From: Runella rosea
GTDB lineage: Bacteria; Bacteroidota; Bacteroidia; Cytophagales; Spirosomataceae
Direction of reading: 5' to 3'
Assembly: GCF_003325355.1 (NCBI RefSeq)
Contig: NZ_CP030850.1
Span: 434,001 to 498,000 of the forward strand
DNA length: 64,000 bases
The notes under the pieces were generated by a model. The model was given only the letters and a program-made list of their open reading frames with translations. It was not told the DNA's origin and searched no databases. The translations under genes were made by a program, and so were the position numbers. Of this stretch, positions 1 through 8,546 are shown in pieces (within the stretch, counting starts at the first letter, position 1; each line of letters starts with the position of its first letter).

Positions 1-703
1 GGGACTGGCAGGCCGCGCGTCCCAAGGCGGTATGAATCGCCGAAGGCTTGCTTAAATTGGCGGTGCGACTGATGATAAAATGCCGGTCGTTGTATTTATT
101 GGCAACGGTTTTTTGGAAATGTTTTTCAAGGCAATTAAGCTCAAAAGGCGGCAAAAACTCGCCGTCGGGCAAGGATTTAATGCCGTCTTTATTGCCCGAA
201 ACCCCAATAAAACGCTCAACGTAGCTGTACCACGGTGCGAGGTCTTTGTAACGAATGGGCCAATCAACCCCGATGCCTTCGCGGGCATTTTCTTCAAAAT
301 TATCTTCGTTCCAGCGCTGTACCCACCGCGCCCACATCAGCGATTTACCGCCTACCTGATAGCCGCGTGTCCAGTCAAAGGGCTTGATTTGGGTATAAGG
401 ATGCTCGTCGTCTTTGACAAAAAAATGATTGCCGTATTCATTGGCGGCCGGGCCCGTTTTGCGCTGAATCGGCACGCGTTCAGCGAGTTCGAGCGGCAGA
501 CGTCCACGGTGGGTCATCTCCCACGGTGCGGACATCGTGGTGGGATAATCGACAACATGTTTTACGTCGCGACCGCGTTCGAGCATTAGGGTGCGTAAGC
601 CTTTTTCGGTCAATTCTTTGGCGGCCCATCCGCCGCTGATGCCTGAACCAATGACGATGGCGTCGTAGGTATTATTTTTCTGAACGTCGGTATTGAGGTA
701 CAT
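1..703 (-). CDS. GMC-family oxidoreductase (N-terminal part, runs off window start)
   Basis: Reading leftward from an ATG at 701-703 there is an open frame of about 234 codons to the window edge without a stop. The N-terminus carries a Rossmann FAD-binding motif, IVIGSGISGGWAAKEL, followed by LMLERG at the end of the second strand. Further on, RGYQVGGKSLMWARWVQRW matches the GGxS-type FAD contact of glucose-methanol-choline oxidoreductases. There is no signal peptide. Such enzymes oxidise alcohols or sugars with FAD; in Bacteroidota many resemble the large subunit of gluconate/sorbosone-type dehydrogenases, but the substrate cannot be told from this half. The C-terminal catalytic His/Asn region lies outside the window. 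The gene is transcribed divergently from the MoxR gene, with 231 bp between them. Confidence 0.88.
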   Translation of the reverse strand, partial: MYLNTDVQKNNTYDAIVIGSGISGGWAAKELTEKGLRTLMLERGRDVKHVVDYPTTMSAPWEMTHRGRLPLELAERVPIQRKTGPAANEYGNHFFVKDDEHPYTQIKPFDWTRGYQVGGKSLMWARWVQRWNEDNFEENAREGIGVDWPIRYKDLAPWYSYVERFIGVSGNKDGIKSLPDGEFLPPFELNCLEKHFQKTVANKYNDRHFIISRTANLSKPSAIHTALGRAACQS

Positions 704-934
704 TTTATTACCGTTAATGCGATTTTTCTTTAACTTATTATAATAAGTCAATCACCGTTTTTTTATACTCTCGTTTCAGTTGTTTTTAAGCAGCCCAAAC
801 GAAGCAATGAGACGATAAAAAAAAGTGTAATTTGCGGCAGGAAAAAGAAGCGAATAATTGAGCGTAAAGTAACTTCAGTACGATTTTCCGACAGTAATAA
901 ATATAAATTAATTAGCAAATCAACTACCCTAACC

Positions 935-1783
935 ATGAACCTCCCCTTTGAAGGAACTGATAAATACGTAGCAACCCGCGAATTGTCGGTCGCGGTCAAT
1001 GCTGCCGTTAGCTTACAAAAGCCACTTTTGTTGAAAGGTGAACCGGGTACTGGCAAAACCATGCTGGCTTACGAAGTGGCCAAAGCACTGGGTAAACGGC
1101 TCATAACGTGGCATATAAAATCAACCACCAATGCGCATCAGGGGCTTTATGAATACGATGCTGTATCGCGTTTGCGGGATTCGCAATTGGGCGACAAGCG
1201 CGTATACAGCGTCGAAAACTACATCAAAAAGGGCAAATTATGGGAGGCATTTGAGTCGGAAGAACAAGTGGTGTTGCTGATTGATGAAATTGACAAAGCC
1301 GATATTGAATTTCCCAATGACCTTTTGCAGGAACTCGACCGCATGGAGTTTTACTGTTATGAACTCGACCGTACCATCGCGGCCAAACAGCGCCCGATTG
1401 TCATCATTACTTCAAACAACGAAAAAGAATTGCCAGATGCGTTTTTGCGGCGGTGCTTTTTCCACTTTATTCGTTTTCCCGACCGTGATACCATGCAGCA
1501 AATTGTACATGTGCATTATCCCGAACTGGACAAAGAGCTGCTAGAACGCGCCATGAAAGCATTTTTTGCCGTGCGCGACGTAAAAGCCCTGAAAAAGAAA
1601 CCTTCTACGAGCGAACTACTGGATTGGATAAAATTGCTTTTGTGGGCAAAGGTCTCCGCCGACGACCTCAAAGACCTCGAATCTCTGCCCGAAGTGCCAC
1701 CGTTTTTGGGTGCTTTGCTCAAAAATGAACAAGACAATGATTTGTACGCGGCCCTCCGGGCAAAGGGTTTTAAACCGTATTAA
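935..1783 (+). CDS. MoxR-type AAA+ ATPase
   Basis: This 282-residue cytoplasmic AAA+ protein has Walker A GEPGTGKT at residues 35-42, Walker B LLIDEID near residues 113-120 and a sensor-1 strand IVIITSNNEKELPDAFLRRC, where the Arg residues can act as finger and sensor. MoxR ATPases act as chaperones that load metals or remodel partner proteins, and they nearly always sit beside a VWA-domain gene. That is the case here: the VWA gene starts 33 bp downstream. The start at 935 gives the expected short lead into the first AAA helix. The family assignment is secure; the client protein is unknown. Confidence 0.9.
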   Translation: MNLPFEGTDKYVATRELSVAVNAAVSLQKPLLLKGEPGTGKTMLAYEVAKALGKRLITWHIKSTTNAHQGLYEYDAVSRLRDSQLGDKRVYSVENYIKKGKLWEAFESEEQVVLLIDEIDKADIEFPNDLLQELDRMEFYCYELDRTIAAKQRPIVIITSNNEKELPDAFLRRCFFHFIRFPDRDTMQQIVHVHYPELDKELLERAMKAFFAVRDVKALKKKPSTSELLDWIKLLLWAKVSADDLKDLESLPEVPPFLGALLKNEQDNDLYAALRAKGFKPY

Positions 1784-1816
1784 TGACTGCGTTTTGTGTG
1801 ATTATTTTCTGATTTA

Positions 1817-3030
1817 ATGGTTGAAAATATGTTTTTAGAATTCTTCTTACTGCTAAAAAAACACGCCTTGCCCGTTTCTATCGGGGAGTACTTGAACCTG
1901 TTGGAAGGGCTCAAACGACAGGTGATTGACATGAGTGCGGAGGAGTTCTATTATTTCAGTCGCACGGCGCTCATCAAAAACGAGATGCACTATGATTTGT
2001 TTGATCGCCTTTTTGCCGAGTATTTCCAAAATGCCCAAACTGTCGAAGCAAAAATAATGGAGACCCATTTGCCGCCCGAATGGTTTAAAGATGCGCTGTC
2101 GCGCGAGTTGACCGACGAAGAAAAAGAGATGATAGAACGGATGGGCGGCTTAGAAAAGCTTTTTGAGCGGTTTCAGCAATTGCTTCAAGAACAAAATGAA
2201 CGTCACGACGGAGGCAATACTTGGATTGGTACGGGTGGGACTTCACCTTTTGGCAACAATGGCTATAACCCAGAGGGTTTTCGGGTAAAAGGGCCTTCTG
2301 CGGGCAACCGTACGGCCACCAAAGTTTGGGAAAATCGGGAGTATAAAAATTACGATGAAGACCTCGAACTCAACACCCGCAACATGAAAATGGCCCTGAG
2401 GCGGTTGCGAATTTTGACCCGCGAAGGTGTAGACGAAGAGCTTGATATGAATGCCACCATCGAAGGCACCAGCCGCAACGCTGGCATTCTGGACATTCAC
2501 ATGCATCCGTCGCGCAAAAACAACGTTAAAGTGTTACTGTTGTTGGACGTAGGCGGTTCGATGGATGAGCACATCGAGCAATGCTCAAAATTGTTTTCGG
2601 CGGCTAAGTACCAGTTCAAACACATCGAATATTTTTATTTTCATAACGCGTTTACGAAACCCTTTGGCGCGACAATACCCGCCGAAGTTCACGCGTACCT
2701 ACGTTGGAGGTATTGCATAAATACAACAAAGAATACAAAGTGATTTTTGTGGGCGACGCCTCCATGGCTTCGTACGAAATTACGCATCCAAGAGGCAGCG
2801 TAGAGCATTATAATGAAGAGTCGGGGCTGGTTTGGCTCAATCGTTTTAAAGAACAATATCCTCATTTTGTGTGGCTTAATCCCGTTACGGTGGCAGATTA
2901 CTGGAAATACACCCACAGCATCAGTATCATTCGGGAATGGGCCGACAATCGAATGTTTCCGCTCACACTCAGCGGACTGACCCAAGCAATGAAATGTTTA
3001 AAAAATCCTAAAGTTAAATTTGAAAGTTAA
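1817..3030 (+). pseudogene. VWA-domain (CoxE-like) protein, disrupted by one-base frameshift
   Basis: Read as a composite this would be about 404 residues. The first frame (1817-2743) holds the N-terminal helical region and the MIDAS motif DVGGSMD at residues 244-250, then FSAAKYQFKHIEYFYFHN. After HN it turns into non-homologous sequence and stops at 2743. The continuation lies in another frame, with VYETLW starting at 2650 and leading to KVIFVGDASMASYEI and the C-terminus at 3030. The family expects Asn-Cys-Val/Leu-Tyr here, and inserting one base between 2647 and 2648 (AAC TGC GTT) restores it. The gene is therefore a one-base deletion allele or a sequencing error. The product would partner the upstream MoxR ATPase. 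The stop overlaps the rsmE start by one base. Confidence 0.8.
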
Positions 3031-3740
3031 TGCACCTCTTTTACCAACCCAATTTCTCCGAACTTTCCGCTTTAATCGACGACGAAGCTTTTCATGCCGC
3101 CAAAGTACTGCGTTTGCGTGAAGGGGAAGCGGTGCGGGTCACGGACGGGCAGGGGAGCTGGTATGATGCCGTTGTGCAAAGCAGTACGCCCAAACGTTGT
3201 GATTTAAAAGTGGTTCAACAAACCGTACAGACCCCGCGAAACTATCGGATTGAAGTTGCGTTGGCCCCCACCAAAAACATGGACCGAATTGAGTGGTTTG
3301 TGGAAAAAGCGACCGAAATCGGGATTGATACCGTTTCCTTTTTTTATACCAAGCATTCTGAACGACGCAACATGAAGTTGGAACGCCTCCATAAAATCGC
3401 CGTTTCGGCCATGAAACAGTCATTGCAGGCCTTTTTGCCCCACATCAGGGAAGTCGGTGATTTTGGGAAATACGTACCTACGGTCAATACTACCCAAAAG
3501 TTCATTGCGCATTTGCCCGAAGATAAAATCCCCGCGCATTTATTAAAAAAAGCGGGTTTTACCCAAAATTATACCGTTGTGATTGGCCCCGAAGGAGATT
3601 TTACGGAGGCTGAAATACAGTTAACCCAAGAGCACGGATTTGAGATGGTAACGCTCGGTAATACGCGTTTACGTACCGAAACCGCCGCATTAGTAGCTTG
3701 TCAAACGCTTCATTTGGTTAATATTATATCCCAACCCTAA
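3030..3740 (+). CDS. rsmE: 16S rRNA (uracil-1498-N3)-methyltransferase RsmE
   Basis: This is a 236-residue SPOUT-class methyltransferase that makes m3U1498 in 16S rRNA from S-adenosylmethionine. The N-terminal PUA-like part (residues 1-75) contains HAAKVLRLREGEAVRVTDGQG. The C-terminal trefoil knot carries the SAM-binding loops GPEGDFTEAE (about 186-195) and LGNTRLRTETAA (about 209-220), both hallmarks of RsmE. Length is normal for the family. The ATG overlaps the preceding stop in TAATG, so rsmE is translationally coupled to the VWA gene and is probably part of one transcript with the MoxR gene. Confidence 0.95.
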   Translation: MHLFYQPNFSELSALIDDEAFHAAKVLRLREGEAVRVTDGQGSWYDAVVQSSTPKRCDLKVVQQTVQTPRNYRIEVALAPTKNMDRIEWFVEKATEIGIDTVSFFYTKHSERRNMKLERLHKIAVSAMKQSLQAFLPHIREVGDFGKYVPTVNTTQKFIAHLPEDKIPAHLLKKAGFTQNYTVVIGPEGDFTEAEIQLTQEHGFEMVTLGNTRLRTETAALVACQTLHLVNIISQP

Positions 3741-3865
3741 CGCTTCGCTGGGGAATTCTCCACGGTTCACTTGGCTATTGGTACGATTCACTGTTTCTTA
3801 TTTGAATTAGGGCCGCATCAAACCCCACCTTTGGGGCATTGAAAAACCTTAAATCAATTTTAGCC

Positions 3866-4270
3866 ATGTCGCAGCCACAACTCTTTTCGCTACCTCAACT
3901 TGAAGAAACCCCCATTCACCGCCTTTGCATTCACATCGGTGGATTGGTCAGAACGATTGATATTCAAAGCATCATGTACCTCCAATCAGAAGTAAATTAT
4001 ACCCGTTTTTTTGCCAAAGACGGAAAGACCTACTTGGAGGCTAAGACATTAAAGCATTTTGATAAAGTACTGGAAGATACCGAGTTTATTAGAATTCATA
4101 AGTCTTATTTGGTCAATCGAAATTGCATTGTGTCGATGACTTCCGATTTTGTTTTACTCAAAAATGGGGTTCAACTGCCCGTTTCACGCCGCAAAGGGCG
4201 GGCCCTCAAACGCAATCGGAACGTGGTTTCGCTCTTTAGCAAACTGCGCGAGCGCCGAACTTGGTATTGA
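3866..4270 (+). CDS. Stand-alone LytTR DNA-binding protein
   Basis: From the ATG at 3866 this encodes 134 residues; an in-frame TTG at 3839 would add nine. Nearly all of it is a LytTR domain, with IMYLQSEVNYTRFFAKDGKTYLEAKTL, FIRIHKSYLVN and a basic tail RRKGRALK. LytTR domains bind DNA through a ten-stranded beta fold and are normally fused to a receiver or membrane domain. Here neither is present, and no histidine kinase gene is adjacent. It probably acts as a transcription factor with unknown input. It lies between rsmE and the DUF4159 gene on the same strand, with 100-125 bp gaps on each side, so it may be an independent unit. Confidence 0.85.
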   Translation: MSQPQLFSLPQLEETPIHRLCIHIGGLVRTIDIQSIMYLQSEVNYTRFFAKDGKTYLEAKTLKHFDKVLEDTEFIRIHKSYLVNRNCIVSMTSDFVLLKNGVQLPVSRRKGRALKRNRNVVSLFSKLRERRTWY

Positions 4271-4371
4271 TTTTGCTGGAGATGGATAAAATCGGTATAT
4301 ATGTTTGCGTAAACCGTTCGTTTACGTTAAGTTCGTAAAACCATAAATTATCCATTTCAGACAAGGCAACT

Positions 4372-5046
4372 ATGACACTTATTCGCCTTTTTTTTGTATC
4401 CACTCTGCTGACGGTTTTCTGTTTCTTGCCCTCCGCCCATGCGCAGTACGCGTATAAAATTGCAAAGCTTAAATACGGTGGTGGCGGTGACTGGTACGCC
4501 AATAAAACATCATTGCCCAACTTAATTAAATTCTGTAATCAAAACCTGCGCATGAATGTCTTCCCGGACGAAGACATTGTGGAACCGGGAAGTCCCGACT
4601 TATTTTCCTACCCATTTGTGCATTTAACGGGCCACGGCAACGTCCTGTTTTCGGATTCGGAAGCTCGAAATCTGCGCCGTTACATGATTTCGGGGGGCTT
4701 TTTACACTTAGACGATAACTATGGCCTTGATAAATTTATTCGGCGGGAGATGAAAAAAGTCTTTCCCGAATTAGAGTTTGTTGAAGTGCCTTATACGCAT
4801 CCTGTCTATCACCAAAAATTCAATTTTCCCAACGGCCTGCCCAAAGTACACGAGCATGATGCTAAATCTCCGCAAGGATTTGGGCTTTTTTGGGAGGGCC
4901 GTTTGGTATGTTTTTATAGTTACGAGTGCGACTTAGGAAATGGTTGGGAAGACCAAAGTGTTTATAACGACCCTGAAGAACTGAGACAGCAGGCGTTGCG
5001 CATGGGAGCCAACTTGGTACAATACGCGCTTACGGTAAACCAATAA
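4372..5046 (+). CDS. DUF4159-domain exported protein
   Basis: This 224-residue protein has a clear Sec signal peptide, MTLIRLFFVSTLLTVF followed by CFLPSAHAQ. The mature part matches DUF4159: KLKYGGGGDWYANKTSLPNLIKF, FPFVHLTGHG-like YPFVHLTGHGNVLFSD, and the Gly/Asp-rich stretch ISGGFLHLDDNYGLDKFIRREM. The fold resembles glutamine-amidotransferase-like domains, but no catalytic role is established. In Bacteroidota and Planctomycetes DUF4159 genes tend to accompany MoxR/VWA clusters, and here one such cluster lies about 1.3 kb upstream on the same strand. A periplasmic role is inferred. Confidence 0.85.
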   Translation: MTLIRLFFVSTLLTVFCFLPSAHAQYAYKIAKLKYGGGGDWYANKTSLPNLIKFCNQNLRMNVFPDEDIVEPGSPDLFSYPFVHLTGHGNVLFSDSEARNLRRYMISGGFLHLDDNYGLDKFIRREMKKVFPELEFVEVPYTHPVYHQKFNFPNGLPKVHEHDAKSPQGFGLFWEGRLVCFYSYECDLGNGWEDQSVYNDPEELRQQALRMGANLVQYALTVNQ

Positions 5047-5069
5047 CGGCGAAAATTCGCTTTTTTCTG

Positions 5070-5100
5070 TTGGTTTTGCCGAAAGTATTTCTTAGATTTG
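5070..5100 (+). promoter_or_regulatory. Putative promoter of the desaturase gene
   Basis: A TTG at 5070-5072 is followed after 20 bases by TAGATTTG at 5093-5100. This agrees with the Bacteroidota primary sigma pattern of TTTG or TTG, about 20 bases, then TAnnTTTG. The desaturase ATG lies at 5137, giving a leader of roughly 30 bases. The call rests on pattern only. Confidence 0.4.
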
Positions 5101-5136
5101 TACAAGTTTTCACATTAAAATAACCCGTTAATTTTC

Positions 5137-5925
5137 ATGTACGCAGTATTGGCCGCTTTTTTTGGACACTGGTATCTTTCCTTGTTTTGTCAAACATTTT
5201 TTTTGCATCGTTATTCTGCCCATAAAATGTTCACTATGAACAAATTCTGGGAAAAGTTTTTCTATGCTTTAACCTACATTTCACAGGGTTCATCGTATTT
5301 AAGCCCACGCGCTTATGCCATTTTGCACCGTATGCACCACGCATTCAGTGATACCGACAAAGATCCGCACTCTCCGCACCATACTGAGAACGTATTTACG
5401 ATGATGTGGAAAACCAAAGATATATATAATGCGGTTTTGAGCCGTAAAATGAAAGTTGAGGCTCGTTTTGAGCGTGATTATCCTTATTGGGAAAAACTCG
5501 AAAAACTGGGTGATTCGTGGATGTCGCGTCTTGGTTGGGGGCTTTTGTATTCGGCTTTTTACATCTTCGCGTTTATCTATTTGGATATGCACTGGGCGTT
5601 TTTCCTATTGTTGCCAATCCATTATTTGATGGGGCCCGTACACGGTGCCATTGTCAACTGGAGTGGACATAAATACGGTTACCAAAATTTTGACAACAAA
5701 GATGAGTCTAAAAACTCACTTATTTTTGATATTTTGATGATGGGAGAGTTGTTTCAGAATAATCACCACAAATTGCCCAACCGGGTTAATTTTGGAGCAA
5801 AATGGTTTGAATTTGACCCAACTTACCCCGTAATTAAACTCCTGAGCTGGACCAAAATCATTAAAATGAAAGAGTCAAAAGTAGGAGTAGAAGTGCCTAA
5901 GCAAAAGGCTGAAATGATGCATTAA
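5137..5925 (+). CDS. Membrane fatty-acid desaturase (acyl-CoA delta-9 type)
   Basis: This 262-residue integral membrane protein has the histidine boxes of di-iron desaturases: HRYSAH at residues 24-29, HRMHHAF near residues 62-68 and NNHHKLPN near 209-216. Hydrophobic segments lie at the N-terminus and around residues 140-175. Such enzymes insert a cis double bond into fatty acyl chains using O2 and electrons from ferredoxin or cytochrome b5, to adjust membrane fluidity. It is a short version without a fused cytochrome domain. It is monocistronic, with a promoter-like box upstream and a strong hairpin terminator just downstream. Confidence 0.88.
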   Translation: MYAVLAAFFGHWYLSLFCQTFFLHRYSAHKMFTMNKFWEKFFYALTYISQGSSYLSPRAYAILHRMHHAFSDTDKDPHSPHHTENVFTMMWKTKDIYNAVLSRKMKVEARFERDYPYWEKLEKLGDSWMSRLGWGLLYSAFYIFAFIYLDMHWAFFLLLPIHYLMGPVHGAIVNWSGHKYGYQNFDNKDESKNSLIFDILMMGELFQNNHHKLPNRVNFGAKWFEFDPTYPVIKLLSWTKIIKMKESKVGVEVPKQKAEMMH

Positions 5926-5950
5926 TTCACTTTTGTGTTTTATATAATAA

Positions 5951-5985
5951 ACGAAAAAGGGACGAAATATTCGTCCCTTTTTCGT
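5951..5985. terminator. Bidirectional intrinsic terminator
   Basis: A perfect 14-bp stem (5951-5964 with 5972-5985) encloses a 7-base loop. It is flanked by A and T runs, so it can work on both strands. It separates the convergent desaturase and nucleotidase genes. Confidence 0.85.
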
Positions 5986-5986
5986 T

Positions 5987-6517
5987 TTAGAGCAAGCGTG
6001 ATGCAATTTCGTCCCAGCCCATGACTCGGTCAAATTCGGTATCTTCTAAATTATGAGGTGCGTTAAACAATAACCCTTTCCCTTTGAACGTCTTTAGGTT
6101 ACGGGGAAGGTCGTCAACCAAATAATCGCCACTGAGCACACTTTTGTCGCCGCAGAAAATAATATTTGACCAAGGGATAAAATCGAAATATTTTTTTAAC
6201 CAATCGTATTTTTCACGAAACGAATTTGGGAATTCCATCGCCGCCGTTGCCACAAAAATTTCATATTTTTTACTAAGGGCAAGAACAGTTTCCTGCGCAT
6301 TGGGCACCAATGGAATATCGCTGAAAAAGCCTGGCTCATGAATGAGTCCATAGAGGCGTTGATGATGGTCGGAAGATAGAATTTTGTGTAAAGACATCTT
6401 GTCGAATTCTTCGCGGGCAAGGCCCGTTCCGAAGTCACGCACGATAATATCAGCGAGTTTGCCGTGGGTATCGGCCAGTACGTCATCTTGGTCTAAAATA
6501 AGGCGAGGTTTTGTCAT
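5987..6517 (-). CDS. 5'-nucleotidase, NT5C/cytosolic type (HAD superfamily)
   Basis: From the ATG at 6515-6517 this is 176 residues. An upstream in-frame start would add 19 unconvincing residues, and the family begins just before the first catalytic strand. Motif I reads LILDQDDVLADTHGKL, with the DxD pair of HAD phosphatases. VATAAMEFPNSFREKYDWLKKYF and IIFCGDKSVLSGDYLVDDLPRNL match motifs II to IV of the 5'(3')-deoxyribonucleotidase (NT5C) family. It should dephosphorylate (deoxy)nucleoside monophosphates in the cytoplasm. It is a single gene whose stop codon sits against the terminator hairpin. Confidence 0.82.
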   Translation of the reverse strand: MTKPRLILDQDDVLADTHGKLADIIVRDFGTGLAREEFDKMSLHKILSSDHHQRLYGLIHEPGFFSDIPLVPNAQETVLALSKKYEIFVATAAMEFPNSFREKYDWLKKYFDFIPWSNIIFCGDKSVLSGDYLVDDLPRNLKTFKGKGLLFNAPHNLEDTEFDRVMGWDEIASRLL

Positions 6518-6668
6518 TATTATTGAAACGTTAGTTATAAAGACAACCGTCTCAATTTTTGAAAAATTCACCATTTCCTAAAAATTTGCGTTTTAAAAAT
6601 AGTACAATCTGCAAAAACCTTCTTTTGGAAATGGAGTTAAGTCATTGATACATTGTTATTTTTAAGCT

Positions 6669-8480
6669 ATGCCGAAGCGTTACATTATTTTTTTTCTTTG
6701 GTGGTTGGCGCTGCAAGGAAGAGCCCAAAGAAATGACTGTAATTTGTCAATCAACAAGCCGATTGTTAGCGTATCAAAAGCAGGAAGACCCGCGGTAGCC
6801 GCCCTAACGACCGTTTGTCAGGATAGTTTAGTCCAACTTAATCTAAAGAATTACGAAAAAGGGACGGTGGTGCAGTGGAGGTTGAATAATACTGATATTC
6901 CAAACGCAAAGGATACCATTTTGGTAATCAGAAACAATCAGGCAGGAGTTTACACTTGTACTGTTAAAAACAATGTGTTGTGTACAAATCCAGTCGTATC
7001 TGACCCCGTTGCTATTTCATTGATTCCAAAACCGATTGTAGGGCCATTGATGCGAGGCGGCTTTGTGGGTACGCCCTGCGTGGATGGCTACGAAAAACTG
7101 ACCGTAACCGCCACGGGAAACAGTTCGTTAAGTTATCAATGGTTGAGTGAAAACAGGCCGATAGAGCGGGCAAATTCAACCTCATTTGACGTTATTGAAA
7201 CAGGGGTTTATTCCGTAAGGGTCACGGACTCTGACGGATGTGCCACCGTATCTGGTAATTTAACAGTTATACCAGCTACACCGCCCAAAGCCGAAATTAG
7301 TGCTTCAAAAGGAGGGTTTTGTGCGGGAGAAAACGTAACGCTTTTTTCGACCAGAGGCCGAACCAACGTATATCAGTGGATGCGAGACGGACAGCCGATT
7401 GGGGGAATAAAAGACACGATTATTATTGCACAGGCAGGTGTTTATAGCGTAAAAGTGACAGCGCCTAATTCGTGCTCCACTACGTCGTTGCCCATCACCG
7501 TGATACGTCATCCCGAACCCGTTGTTTCCATCGAAAGTCCTGGAAATGAATTTTGTCCAGGGGCGGCGCTGCCTTTAACGGCCGCAGGAACTGATTTGAA
7601 AAAGTTTGAATGGTTTATGAATGGGCAACCGATTAAGGGTGCCTCCAAAAATAAGTTTGAGGTAAATGTGGAAGGGAGCTACTCCGTAAGTATCATTGAT
7701 ACGAATGGTTGTAAGGCGGTAGCAAAAGCCGTTGAAGTAAAAAAAGTGGACAAAATTACGGTACGAATCGACTCACTCCCCGATTTTTGTGGGCCATTTG
7801 GCAACCCGATTCCGCTTAAAGGTATACCTTCGGGTGGTTTTTTTTCGGGAACGGGCGTTGTTAATGGAGCCTTTGATTCAAAACTGGCGGGCGTTGGTGA
7901 GCATGTTGTTACTTATATTGTACAAGGAGCTTTGGATTGTTTGAACGGGGAAGCCCAGAAAAAAGTCATTGTTTCCCGACCGCCAACGCTCAATTTGGGA
8001 GAAGACCGCATTATTTTTCAGGGAAGTTCCTTATCGCTTGACGCTGAATTGGGCATTGGTTATACCTACCAATGGACGCCAACGGCGGGCGTTGATAATC
8101 CCGTTTCGCCCAAGGCGTTGTTTAGGCCCGAACAAACCACGACGTATCATATCGTAGCCATGGGGCCGATGGGATGCTTGGCCGAAGATAGCATTACGAT
8201 TAATGTGTTTTCAGGAGTGTATGTTCCAGATGTTTTTACGCCAAATGGTGATGGTCAAAACGACACATGGGAACTAAAAGGGTTGGAACTGTATCCTCAA
8301 GCCCAAATTACCATTTTCAATCGCTGGGGACAAGCTGTCTTTTATGAAACTGGCGAAGCACCTAAACCTTTTGATGGTACGTTTAATGGAAATGTATTGC
8401 CCGTCGGCGAATATGCCTACGTTATCCTCACCGAACCAAATGGGCATGTGTTGCGGGGAAAAGTATTGCTTTTGCGGTAA
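6669..8480 (+). CDS. Secreted Ig/PKD-like multidomain protein with CHU_C (T9SS type B) sorting domain
   Basis: This 603-residue protein has a signal peptide (about residues 1-20, ending GRAQ) and a chain of Ig-like/PKD-like modules of about 80 residues with recurrent QW and GVYSVRVTDSDGC-type motifs, for example YQWLSENRPI, YQWMRDGQPI and FEWFMNGQPI. Residues about 517-603 form a gliding-motility C-terminal domain: VYVPDVFTPNGDGQND, ITIFNRWGQAVF and LPVGEYAYVI. That tail directs export and surface attachment through the type IX secretion system. The Ig units suggest an adhesin or matrix protein; no enzyme domain is visible. It is monocistronic and followed by a terminator. Confidence 0.9.
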   Translation: MPKRYIIFFLWWLALQGRAQRNDCNLSINKPIVSVSKAGRPAVAALTTVCQDSLVQLNLKNYEKGTVVQWRLNNTDIPNAKDTILVIRNNQAGVYTCTVKNNVLCTNPVVSDPVAISLIPKPIVGPLMRGGFVGTPCVDGYEKLTVTATGNSSLSYQWLSENRPIERANSTSFDVIETGVYSVRVTDSDGCATVSGNLTVIPATPPKAEISASKGGFCAGENVTLFSTRGRTNVYQWMRDGQPIGGIKDTIIIAQAGVYSVKVTAPNSCSTTSLPITVIRHPEPVVSIESPGNEFCPGAALPLTAAGTDLKKFEWFMNGQPIKGASKNKFEVNVEGSYSVSIIDTNGCKAVAKAVEVKKVDKITVRIDSLPDFCGPFGNPIPLKGIPSGGFFSGTGVVNGAFDSKLAGVGEHVVTYIVQGALDCLNGEAQKKVIVSRPPTLNLGEDRIIFQGSSLSLDAELGIGYTYQWTPTAGVDNPVSPKALFRPEQTTTYHIVAMGPMGCLAEDSITINVFSGVYVPDVFTPNGDGQNDTWELKGLELYPQAQITIFNRWGQAVFYETGEAPKPFDGTFNGNVLPVGEYAYVILTEPNGHVLRGKVLLLR

Positions 8481-8518
8481 AAAAACAGGCAGCCTACCGA
8501 AGCAAACTGCCTGTTTTT
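8481..8518. terminator. Bidirectional intrinsic terminator
   Basis: A 12-bp perfect stem (8481-8492 with 8507-8518) has an AAAAA start and TTTTT end. It lies between the convergent secreted-protein gene and sucC and can serve both. Confidence 0.82.
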
Positions 8519-8546
8519 GTGAATTTATAGTAGATAAATCTCCTGA

